Positions 1 through 5,396 of a DNA stretch of 5,396 nt are shown here, piece by piece (position 1 is the stretch's first letter; each line of letters opens with the position of its first letter). Position numbers and translations under genes: made by a program. Under the pieces are notes generated by a model. It was not told the DNA's origin and ran no database searches. It saw only the letters and a list, made by a program, of their open reading frames with translations. Source of the DNA: an uncultured Eubacterium sp. (lineage in GTDB: Bacteria; Bacillota; Clostridia; Lachnospirales; Lachnospiraceae); the NCBI GenBank assembly GCA_900551945.1, contig URYE01000110.1, positions 1 through 5,396 of the forward strand, written 5' to 3'.

Positions 1-34
1 CAGTCATTAGTATATTTATTTCCTTAAATGACTG
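1..34 (-). terminator. Probable terminator hairpin after the lipoprotein gene
   Basis: CAGTCATT (1-8) and AATGACTG (27-34) form a perfect 8-bp inverted repeat around an 18-nt loop, about 40 nt past the stop codon of the lipoprotein gene. On the minus strand the stem is preceded by an A-run, and any following T-run would lie outside the window. Read on the plus strand, the stem is followed by AATGTTTTT, so it could be bidirectional or could serve a convergent gene to the left. The large loop and the window edge limit certainty. Confidence 0.45.
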
Positions 35-74
35 AATGTTTTTATTAATAATTTATTAGTTAATTACTATATTT

Positions 75-2294
75 TTACTGAAAATTAGCATTGTTAGAAC
101 CTTTTGACTGCATATTGCCATTTTGATTTCCATTTGGTTGTCTGTTATCTGAACTTCCCATATCATTATTGCCATTTTGCATATTAGAATTATTCATTTT
201 TCCACCACCGCCAAAGCCAGAAGATACTCCATTTGATGTAACTGAACTACTTACTTCTATAGACTGTGATGTGCCTCCTGCATTGACGGTATATGTGCTT
301 CCTGACTTAATATCTGTTGAATATACAATAGCACTAGCATAAGTTTTTGATGGTGTATATGAAAGTATTGTATTGCCTGAGCTGTCTTTTAATGAAAATT
401 CTGAATTAGCACTTGCTGTAGAAAATGTTGTAACAATACATGAACCATTTTCTGCAGAAGTTGGTGTTTCTAACATTCCACTTGAACCAAATGCCATAAC
501 TGTTCCGCCAGTTATTTCACAAGTGTTATCAAAGTCAATAGCTGTATCTCCATCTGATGTAGGGCCACTTATTATAATTGTTCCACCATTAATATATATA
601 GAACCATTAGCATCAAGACCGTCACCAGAAGCATTTACTAATATATTACCACCGTTAATTGTAAGTGTTGCTGTGCTACTACTATTATTGCCTTGTGGCA
701 TACCACCTGTTTGTGAATTATTTGACATATCACTTGATTGACCATTGTTATCTGATGGAAGTTCTGGAGCTGTGCCATTACCCATTCCATTTGGCATATT
801 TCCCTGTTGTCCATTACTGTCTGATGGTAACTCTGGTCTTTCTCCTGTTGCTTCTGATTGACCATTTGGTTGACCCATACCCATCTGACCGTTATCATCT
901 GATGGTGGCTCTGGAGCTGTGCCATCACTCATTCCACTTGGCATATTACCACCCATCTGATTATTATCTGCATTATCTGTACTGTTAGAAGACGAACCAC
1001 ATGCTGCATTTATACCATCATCAGAAGCTGTAACATCTATATCACCGCCATTTATAATAATAGTTTCTGCTTCTATACTTTCATAGCTGTTCTCAACTTT
1101 TATATTTCCATCGTTAATTACAATAAGTGTATCTGCATGGAAACCGTCATCACCAGTATTAACATTAAATGTTCCACCATCAATATACATATCTCCATTT
1201 GTATGAACTGCATCATCTTGAGCATTTATAGTATATGTTCCTGATGTTATCTTTATAACTGTACCTGCTTTAAGCCCCTTCATACTTGCTTCATCTGTAC
1301 TTGTTGACTGTGTAGAAGTGTTATTCATTCTACCAAAGCTATTATTTTGTGAGCTAGACTTAGTTGATGCTTGATAACCGCCACCAGTCTTTATATTAAA
1401 ATCACCACCATTAATTCTTAAAATATGCTCTGACTGTATTCCGTCTGTTGCTGCAGTAATATTAAATGTTCCGCCATCTATAATTATATTACCTTTAGTG
1501 TCATCAGTATCATAAGTAGACTTCATACCGTCTTGACCTGATGTAATATTAAATGTACCATTTTTTATAGCAAGTAAATCTTTTCCTACAATGCCGTCTT
1601 CATTACTTGTTATATTAAATGTTCCTGATACAATCTTTAAATCGTCTGAACTTTTTATACCATTTCTATAGCCTGCGTTGACATTTAAAGTACCATTTCC
1701 ATTAAATGTTAAATCAGCCTTTGATGTAATAGCCGCTGAATAATCTTCATCGTCTGTTGTAGCTCTTGTGCTATCTGTAAATGTATTTGTTGTACCATCT
1801 GCAAGTGTTACAACTACTTTCTTAGCATCTTCAACTATAAATGGAGCTGTTGTTGAACTTGTGACATTGACACCATTTAAAATAATTCTTACTATTCCCT
1901 TGCCAGAAACATTTACATCAATACAACCATCTGTCAATGTTCCTGAAATAACATAAGTTCCTGCACTTGTAATAGTAACTTTTGAGCCATCAACTGTAAC
2001 ACCACTTCCTGTTACGGTTGCTGATGTCTGTGTAAGCTCTATCTTTGAAGCTTCTGACTCGTTATAAGATGTTGTAGTATCTTCTTCATCTAATTCTATT
2101 GAAATATCTCCTTCTGTTTCATCTGTTGTAACGGAAGATGTATTTACAACTGATGAATTTGTCTGTGTTGTGACTACTGTTGTTGTCTGTGTGTCTGTGC
2201 TTGCACTGTCCCAGGGCATTGAACAACCTACCACTGAAAAACAAGTTATTGTACCTGCTATAAGCGCTGCTGTGAGTTTTCTGTAATTAATCAT
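75..2294 (-). CDS. Extracellular beta-helix lipoprotein, carbohydrate-binding-like (DUF4353 / Cthe_2159-like)
   Basis: A 739-residue surface protein. I start it at the ATG ending at 2294, because the in-frame ATG eight codons upstream would place the AGGAGG ribosome site inside the gene. Residues 1-24 form a lipoprotein signal: positive MINYRK, a hydrophobic stretch, then lipobox SVVGC with Cys24 as the lipidation site. A Thr/Ser-rich spacer follows (about 26-80). From about 190 to 432, and again from about 541 to 605, repeating rungs of the type GGTFNIT..DGI recur roughly every 20-25 residues, as expected for a right-handed parallel beta-helix. A Gly/Asn/Gln/Met/Pro-rich insert (433-541) interrupts the helix, and a Gly/Asn-rich tail ends it (about 692-739). 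There is no dockerin, LPXTG or obvious catalytic motif. The founding relative, Clostridium thermocellum Cthe_2159, is a beta-helix protein that binds cellulose and acidic polysaccharide; binding by this protein is inferred. It could instead be a wall or spore-surface adhesin. Family assignment is fairly sure, ligand unknown. Confidence 0.85.
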   Translation of the reverse strand: MINYRKLTAALIAGTITCFSVVGCSMPWDSASTDTQTTTVVTTQTNSSVVNTSSVTTDETEGDISIELDEEDTTTSYNESEASKIELTQTSATVTGSGVTVDGSKVTITSAGTYVISGTLTDGCIDVNVSGKGIVRIILNGVNVTSSTTAPFIVEDAKKVVVTLADGTTNTFTDSTRATTDDEDYSAAITSKADLTFNGNGTLNVNAGYRNGIKSSDDLKIVSGTFNITSNEDGIVGKDLLAIKNGTFNITSGQDGMKSTYDTDDTKGNIIIDGGTFNITAATDGIQSEHILRINGGDFNIKTGGGYQASTKSSSQNNSFGRMNNTSTQSTSTDEASMKGLKAGTVIKITSGTYTINAQDDAVHTNGDMYIDGGTFNVNTGDDGFHADTLIVINDGNIKVENSYESIEAETIIINGGDIDVTASDDGINAACGSSSNSTDNADNNQMGGNMPSGMSDGTAPEPPSDDNGQMGMGQPNGQSEATGERPELPSDSNGQQGNMPNGMGNGTAPELPSDNNGQSSDMSNNSQTGGMPQGNNSSSTATLTINGGNILVNASGDGLDANGSIYINGGTIIISGPTSDGDTAIDFDNTCEITGGTVMAFGSSGMLETPTSAENGSCIVTTFSTASANSEFSLKDSSGNTILSYTPSKTYASAIVYSTDIKSGSTYTVNAGGTSQSIEVSSSVTSNGVSSGFGGGGKMNNSNMQNGNNDMGSSDNRQPNGNQNGNMQSKGSNNANFQ
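738..947 (-). repeat. Imperfect in-frame repeats in the lipoprotein insert
   Basis: Two 63-nt units (885-947 and 738-800) each encode a 21-residue block with the core GTAPE(P/L)PSD(D/N)NGQ. A shorter third copy between them (807-827) encodes PSDSNGQ, preceded by RPEL. The two full units share long identical DNA stretches, such as CTGGAGCTGTGCCAT on the plus strand, so they look like a duplication at DNA level rather than convergent low complexity. The block sits between two stretches of beta-helix rungs and probably forms a flexible exposed loop. Confidence 0.8.
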
Positions 2295-2300
2295 AATATA

Positions 2301-2309
2301 ACCTCCTCT
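2301..2309 (-). promoter_or_regulatory. Ribosome binding site that fixes the lipoprotein start
   Basis: AGAGGAGGT on the minus strand is a near-perfect Shine-Dalgarno sequence. It ends 6 nt before the ATG at 2292-2294. The alternative upstream ATG (2316-2318) has no comparable site and would bury this one in coding sequence, so the downstream ATG is the start. That choice also gives a normal-length lipoprotein signal with Cys at residue 24. Confidence 0.9.
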
Positions 2310-2405
2310 ATTAAACATATCTTAATTTTAAATATAGTACCTAATTAATTTTTATCTTAATGTTATTCACATTAATACAAGTGACAACTGTTTTTGTCTT
2401 TCTTG

Positions 2406-2433
2406 TTTATAGCCATATATTACCTGTCATCAA
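2406..2433 (-). promoter_or_regulatory. Candidate sigma-A promoter for the lipoprotein gene
   Basis: TTGATG (2428-2433) and TATAAA (2406-2411) are separated by 16 nt, with 4/6 and 5/6 matches to the -35 and -10 consensus. The predicted start near 2399 gives a leader of about 105 nt. A second, weaker pair, TTGTCA with TAACAT, lies closer to the gene. The DNA is very AT-rich, so chance matches are likely. Confidence 0.4.
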
Positions 2434-2470
2434 TGTATGAATTGTGTTAATAGTGTGTTAAATATGTGAA
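2434..2470 (-). promoter_or_regulatory. Tandem TTAACA repeats, PhoP-box-like candidate operator
   Basis: On the minus strand TTAACA occurs at 2456-2461 and 2445-2450, exactly 11 bp apart. A degenerate CATACA follows at a further 11 bp (2434-2439), and a TTCACA lies upstream (2465-2470, 3-nt gap). The Bacillus subtilis PhoP box is built of TT(A/C/T)A(C/T)A hexamers separated by about 5 nt, arranged in tandem next to the -35. The array here ends directly against the proposed -35 at 2428-2433, the geometry of a response-regulator activation site. No regulator gene is in the window, so the binding protein is inferred and the match may be chance. Confidence 0.35.
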
Positions 2471-2782
2471 ATTAGAAATTAATTGAAGTGTTAAAAATAG
2501 AGCAAAAAAGATATTTTAATAATAAAAAAAGATTAATAAACGTAAAGATAAAGTTGTTACAATAGTAAAATAACAATGTTGATAATATATCAATCTGTCA
2601 GAAAGCATACAAGTTTTTTTGATAAATAAATGTCTAACCTGTTAAAATTCACTTAACAAAATAGAATTATGAAACTTTCTTAATATTGTCTATTTACTAA
2701 TGAAACAACTTTATTTAATATTTTTATAATATTCAAAAAAATACACAGAATATATTTCTCTTAGCTTTAATAATACTTAAAA
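2471..2782. other. AT-rich non-coding stretch between ilvA and the lipoprotein upstream region
   Basis: No coding region with a start, ribosome site and plausible protein is visible on either strand here. The stretch contains several short AT-rich inverted repeats: TTGATA-ATA-TATCAA at 2579-2593, TTGTTA/TAACAA at 2554-2576, and TGTTAA/TTAACA at 2640-2658. None has the GC-rich stem and T-run of a convincing terminator. I see no tRNA, riboswitch or mobile-element signature. Confidence 0.5.
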
Positions 2783-4000
2783 TTAGATATTAACCTTAAC
2801 AATCTTAGGTCTTAAACCGCCTTCATCGAGCTTTTTAACTATCTCTTCTTTGTGTTCTGGACCGAAAGCTTCGATTGTAATTCTAAGTTCAACTGTTGCT
2901 TTACGGTTAATACTTACAAACTGGTTGTGTTCAAGCTTAATTACGTTACCATTAGCCTCTGCTATAATTGAAGCTACCTTAACAAGTTCACCTGGCTTAT
3001 CTGGAAGAAGAACAGATACTGTAAATATTCTGCTTCTTTGAACAAGACCTTGCTGAACTACAGAAGACATTGTAATAACGTCCATATTACCACCTGAAAG
3101 AATTGAAACAATCTTCTTATTCTTAACATCTAACTGCTTAAGTGCTGCAACTGTAAGAAGACCTGAGTTTTCAACTATCATCTTGTGGTTTTCAACCATA
3201 TCAAGAAAGGCTACGATTAAGTCTTCATCTGGTACTGTGATGATATCATCGATATTCTTTTGAAGATATGGGAAAAGCTTACTTCCCGGTGTCTTTACGG
3301 CTGTACCATCAGCTATTGTATTAACTGTTGGAAGTGTAACAACCTTCTTAGCCTTTAATGACTCTTGAAGACAGTTAGCTCCTGCTGGCTCTACTGCTAT
3401 AACTTTGATATTAGGATTAAGAAGCTTTGCAAGTGTAGACACACCAGTTGCAAGTCCACCACCACCAACTGGTACAAGAATATAATCTACTGTTGGAAGT
3501 TCCTTTATAATCTCCATTGCAATTGAACCTTGTCCTGTTGCAACATCTAAGTCATCAAATGGGTGAACAAATGTAAGTCCCTTTTCCTGTGCAAGAGTAA
3601 GTGCATATTCGCAAGCTTCATCGTATACATTACCATGAAGAACAACTTCTGCACCATATCCTTTAGTTCTATTAACCTTAATAAGTGGAGTTGTTGTTGG
3701 CATAACTACTGTAGCCTTAACTCCGTACTTCTTAGCGGCATAAGCTACACCCTGCGCATGATTACCAGCAGAAGCTGTAATAAGTCCTTTTTCTCTTTCT
3801 TCTTCTGACATTGTGCTAATCTTATAGTAAGCACCTCTTACCTTATATGCACCTGTATACTGCATATTTTCTGGCTTTAAATATACTTTGTTGCCTGTCT
3901 GATTACTAAAATATTCACTATAAACAAGATTAGTTTGTAATGTTACTTCTTTTACCTTTTCAGCGGCTTCTTCAAACTTTTCTAATGATAATTTTTCCAT
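2783..4000 (-). CDS. ilvA: Threonine ammonia-lyase (threonine dehydratase) with C-terminal ACT domain
   Basis: A cytosolic PLP enzyme of 405 residues that deaminates L-threonine to 2-oxobutanoate and ammonia. This is the first step toward isoleucine, or a catabolic route to propionate in anaerobes. Visible fold-type II PLP motifs are the Schiff-base lysine K53 in TGAYKVRGA, the substrate loop SAGNHAQG (77-84), the phosphate-binding tetraglycine at 179-182 (PVGGGGLATG), and SGGN (302-305). Residues about 325-405 form one ACT domain (RIFTVSVLLPDKPGEL), so it is the medium TdcB/IlvA form, shorter than E. coli IlvA with its two regulatory modules. The ACT domain suggests amino-acid control, but the effector cannot be read from sequence. 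Start: ATG preceded by TGAGGA at 10-nt spacing. No other isoleucine-pathway gene is adjacent, so the biosynthetic versus catabolic role is open. The tdcB name would be equally defensible. Confidence 0.93.
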   Translation of the reverse strand: MEKLSLEKFEEAAEKVKEVTLQTNLVYSEYFSNQTGNKVYLKPENMQYTGAYKVRGAYYKISTMSEEEREKGLITASAGNHAQGVAYAAKKYGVKATVVMPTTTPLIKVNRTKGYGAEVVLHGNVYDEACEYALTLAQEKGLTFVHPFDDLDVATGQGSIAMEIIKELPTVDYILVPVGGGGLATGVSTLAKLLNPNIKVIAVEPAGANCLQESLKAKKVVTLPTVNTIADGTAVKTPGSKLFPYLQKNIDDIITVPDEDLIVAFLDMVENHKMIVENSGLLTVAALKQLDVKNKKIVSILSGGNMDVITMSSVVQQGLVQRSRIFTVSVLLPDKPGELVKVASIIAEANGNVIKLEHNQFVSINRKATVELRITIEAFGPEHKEEIVKKLDEGGLRPKIVKVNI

Positions 4001-4034
4001 ACTATCTTTGTCCTCATTTCCAAGCGATTATTGT

Positions 4035-4060
4035 TGTGTCATTTGCTTATTATTGACACA
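4035..4060 (-). promoter_or_regulatory. Perfect inverted repeat in the ilvA leader
   Basis: TGTGTCA (4035-4041) and TGACACA (4054-4060) form a perfect 7-bp inverted repeat with a 12-nt spacer, about 35 nt upstream of the ilvA start and downstream of its predicted promoter. No T-run follows on the minus strand, so it is not a simple terminator. It could be an operator for a dimeric repressor or a leader hairpin. A second, weaker hairpin lies just upstream (TTAAGA/TCTTAA, 4065-4087). Confidence 0.4.
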
Positions 4061-4097
4061 GAAATTAAGAGCTTTTAGAGTTCTTAAAATAATATTT

Positions 4098-4126
4098 ATT
4101 ATAGCTTAATTTATTTATCTTTACAA
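4098..4126 (-). promoter_or_regulatory. Promoter of ilvA
   Basis: TTGTAA (4121-4126), a 17-nt spacer and a perfect TATAAT (4098-4103) on the minus strand give an optimal-spacing sigma-A promoter. The -35 lies only 6 nt after the ftsY stop codon. Predicted start near 4091, leaving a leader of about 90 nt. This suggests ilvA can be transcribed independently of ftsY. The leader is too short for a T-box and holds no convincing leader peptide. Confidence 0.6.
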
Positions 4127-4132
4127 CTGTTT

Positions 4133-5071
4133 TTATTCTTCTTCGTCATCTTTATCAAGTTCCACATCAAAAAGAGCATTTACAAAATCATTAGAATTAA
4201 ACTTCTGTAAGTCTTCTACTTTTTCACCTACGCCAACGTATTTTACTGGAATACCGTATTCTGCTTGTATTGCAACAGCTATACCACCCTTTGCTGTCCC
4301 GTCCATCTTAGTAAGAATTATTCCTGTTATATCTGTAACTTCTTTAAATTCTCTAAGCTGTGCAAGCGCATTTTGTCCTGTTGTAGCATCAAGAACTATC
4401 AAGTTTTCTCTATATGCGTCTGGATACTCTCTTTCGATTACTCGGTCTATTTTACGCAACTCCTCCATAAGATTTTTCTTATTGTGAAGTCTTCCTGCTG
4501 TATCACAAAGAAGTACATCAGCATTTCTTGCCTTACTTGCGGCTATTGAGTCATATATAACTGCTGCAGGGTCTGAACCCTCGCTTTGCGAAATGATATC
4601 AACACCTGTTCTATTAGCCCACTCTGTAAGCTGTTCTATTGCCGCTGCTCTAAATGTATCTGCTGCCGCCATAACAACTTTTTTGTTCATAGCCTTTAAA
4701 TGTCCTGCAAGCTTTCCAACAGAAGTAGTTTTACCAACTCCATTTACACCAATAAGCATAACTATTGACTTGCGATTTTCAAACTCATAAGCATTCTCAC
4801 CTAAATCCATCTTTTCTTTGATTGTATCTATAAGAAGCTGTTTACACTGTTGTGGTTCTCTTACCTTTTGTTCTTTTACCTTTTGCTTTAATTCTTCGAT
4901 TATTTCATCAGTGGCTCTTACACCTAAATCACCCATAATAAGTGTTTCTTCAAGTTCTTCATAGAAGTCATCATCAATTGAAGAAAACCCGCTAAATACG
5001 TTTTCAATTCCTGAAACAATATTATCTCTTGTCTTTGTAAGACCCTCTTTTAATTTACTAAATAATCCCAT
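4133..5071 (-). CDS. ftsY: Signal recognition particle receptor FtsY (SRP GTPase)
   Basis: The membrane-associated receptor that docks the SRP-ribosome-nascent chain complex and, by reciprocal GTP hydrolysis with Ffh, hands it to the Sec translocon. At 312 residues it is an NG-only form close to Gram-positive FtsY, without the long acidic A domain of E. coli. The N-terminal MGLFSKLKEGLTKTRDNI segment looks like the amphipathic lipid-binding helix, and the N domain runs to about 95. GTPase motifs: P-loop GVNGVGKTT (108-116), DTFRAAA (138-144, SRP-GTPase insertion), DTAGR (190-194), TKMDGTAKGG (254-263), and the closing GVGEKVEDLQKF (280-291). A short acidic tail ends the protein. The start ATG has GAGGTGA immediately upstream. 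It follows smc in the same direction, a frequent clostridial and bacillar arrangement, and may share its transcript. Confidence 0.97.
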   Translation of the reverse strand: MGLFSKLKEGLTKTRDNIVSGIENVFSGFSSIDDDFYEELEETLIMGDLGVRATDEIIEELKQKVKEQKVREPQQCKQLLIDTIKEKMDLGENAYEFENRKSIVMLIGVNGVGKTTSVGKLAGHLKAMNKKVVMAAADTFRAAAIEQLTEWANRTGVDIISQSEGSDPAAVIYDSIAASKARNADVLLCDTAGRLHNKKNLMEELRKIDRVIEREYPDAYRENLIVLDATTGQNALAQLREFKEVTDITGIILTKMDGTAKGGIAVAIQAEYGIPVKYVGVGEKVEDLQKFNSNDFVNALFDVELDKDDEEE

Positions 5072-5108
5072 GTGTCACCTCGTTATTATATTAAATTCAT
5101 CATTATTC

Positions 5109-5170
5109 TAACACTATTAAGTAATTATTATGTTGTTAAAAAATAATCAAATCCAAACTTAATAGTGTTA
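5109..5170 (-). promoter_or_regulatory. Long perfect inverted repeat between smc and ftsY
   Basis: Arms of 14 bp (TAACACTATTAAGT at 5109-5122 and its exact complement at 5157-5170) flank a 34-nt interior. That interior holds a second pairing, ATTATT/AATAAT (5124-5129 with 5142-5147). As RNA on the minus strand this gives an elongated AU-rich hairpin beginning 29 nt after the smc stop and ending about 37 nt before the ftsY start. No T-run follows, so termination is doubtful. An RNA-processing site, attenuator or protein-binding site are alternatives. Confidence 0.5.
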
Positions 5171-5199
5171 TAGCTAAATAAAAAGCCTATCGCAAATAT

Positions 5200-5396
5200 T
5201 TAATTTAATAGTTTTTCTGCTCTTTCAAGGTCATTTTCTATTAAATCTACAGATACAAGCGCAGATACACCTTTTTCCTGCATTGTTATACCATACAATC
5301 TATCGGCAGCAGTCATTGTTCCACGTCTATGTGTAATTACTATAAACTGTGTATGCTTTGTAAGCTTATGAAGATAATTAGCATATCTTCCAACAT
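5200..5396 (-). CDS. smc: Chromosome segregation protein SMC, C-terminal fragment (cut by window edge)
   Basis: The reading frame entering from the right edge encodes the last 64 residues of SMC, from VGRYANYL to ERAEKLLN. The core TQFIVITHRRGTM is the highly conserved C-terminal ATPase segment containing the H-loop (switch) histidine, which follows the Walker B strand that lies just outside the window. It continues with ADRLYGITMQEKGVSALVSV, typical of bacterial SMC C termini. SMC homodimers with ScpA and ScpB entrap and extrude DNA to condense and segregate the chromosome. The first two bases at the edge complete an Asn or similar codon, consistent with the usual ANV preceding this region. 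Upstream coding sequence is missing only because of the window limit. Confidence 0.95.
   Translation of the reverse strand, partial: VGRYANYLHKLTKHTQFIVITHRRGTMTAADRLYGITMQEKGVSALVSVDLIENDLERAEKLLN

Noticed and set aside
373..988. Open frames on the plus strand opposite the lipoprotein gene, and an alternative minus frame at 638-928
   Set aside because: They are shadows of the repeat-rich coding sequence. Their translations are compositionally odd (runs of Tyr/Leu or Gln/His), and no ribosome site or recognisable family is visible.
1768..1956. Plus-strand open frame of 62 codons
   Set aside because: Lies entirely antisense to the beta-helix gene with no ribosome site or family resemblance.
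2362..2389. Imperfect inverted repeat GTTATTCAC / GTGACAAC upstream of the lipoprotein gene
   Set aside because: Needs a mismatch and a bulge with a long spacer. Not distinguishable from background in this AT-rich region.
2443..2461. Resemblance of the TTAACACACTATTAA region to the smc-ftsY inverted repeat arm (TAACACTATTAAGT)
   Set aside because: Alignment requires a 2-nt gap, and the two contexts differ (direct versus inverted repeat). Probably coincidence of AT-rich words.
2735..2759. Possible ilvA terminator: AGAA-ATATA-TTCT followed by a run of seven T on the minus strand
   Set aside because: The stem is only 4 bp and AT-rich, too weak to call a terminator despite the well-placed T-run about 40 nt after the stop codon.
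2850..3808. Plus-strand open frames at 2850-3041 and 3563-3808
   Set aside because: Antisense to the well-supported threonine ammonia-lyase. The Cys/Ser/Phe-rich translations are typical of reverse-strand shadows.
4265..4790. Plus-strand open frames at 4265-4549 and 4593-4790
   Set aside because: Antisense to ftsY, whose motifs are all intact on the minus strand.
5085..5090. TATAAT on the minus strand just before ftsY
   Set aside because: A start site 7 nt downstream would fall in the Shine-Dalgarno sequence, and no good -35 lies at proper spacing. Likely chance in AT-rich DNA.

Overview
The window is low-G+C DNA with Gram-positive, clostridial character. It carries an NG-only FtsY, strong AGGAGG-type ribosome binding sites, a lipobox surface protein of a family common in Clostridia, and the gene order smc-ftsY. 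A gut or rumen Lachnospiraceae-like member of the Clostridia is my best guess. That placement is inference from protein style and gene order, not a measured result.

All four genes lie on the minus strand, so transcription runs from high to low coordinates. From 5396 downward these are the last 64 codons of smc (chromosome condensation ATPase), an AT-rich gap of 128 nt with a long inverted repeat, ftsY (signal recognition particle receptor), a 132-nt gap with a good promoter, an ACT-domain threonine ammonia-lyase (ilvA/tdcB type), a long AT-rich non-coding stretch of nearly 490 nt, and a large extracellular lipoprotein with a parallel beta-helix, carbohydrate-binding-like fold (DUF4353/Cthe_2159-like). 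A likely terminator hairpin sits at the left edge.

smc and ftsY form a familiar housekeeping pair for chromosome segregation and co-translational membrane targeting. ilvA appears separately transcribed from its own TTGTAA-17-TATAAT promoter with a leader of about 90 nt. The lipoprotein gene is an independent unit with its own promoter. Just upstream of that promoter are tandem TTAACA hexamers at 11-bp spacing, which resemble a PhoP-type response-regulator box.

I see no mobile element, CRISPR array, tRNA, rRNA or recognisable riboswitch. I also see no clear evidence of an undescribed multi-gene system. The most interesting parts are the surface lipoprotein (its Gln/Asn/Pro/Met repeat insert and its upstream box) and the two structured leaders ahead of ftsY and ilvA.
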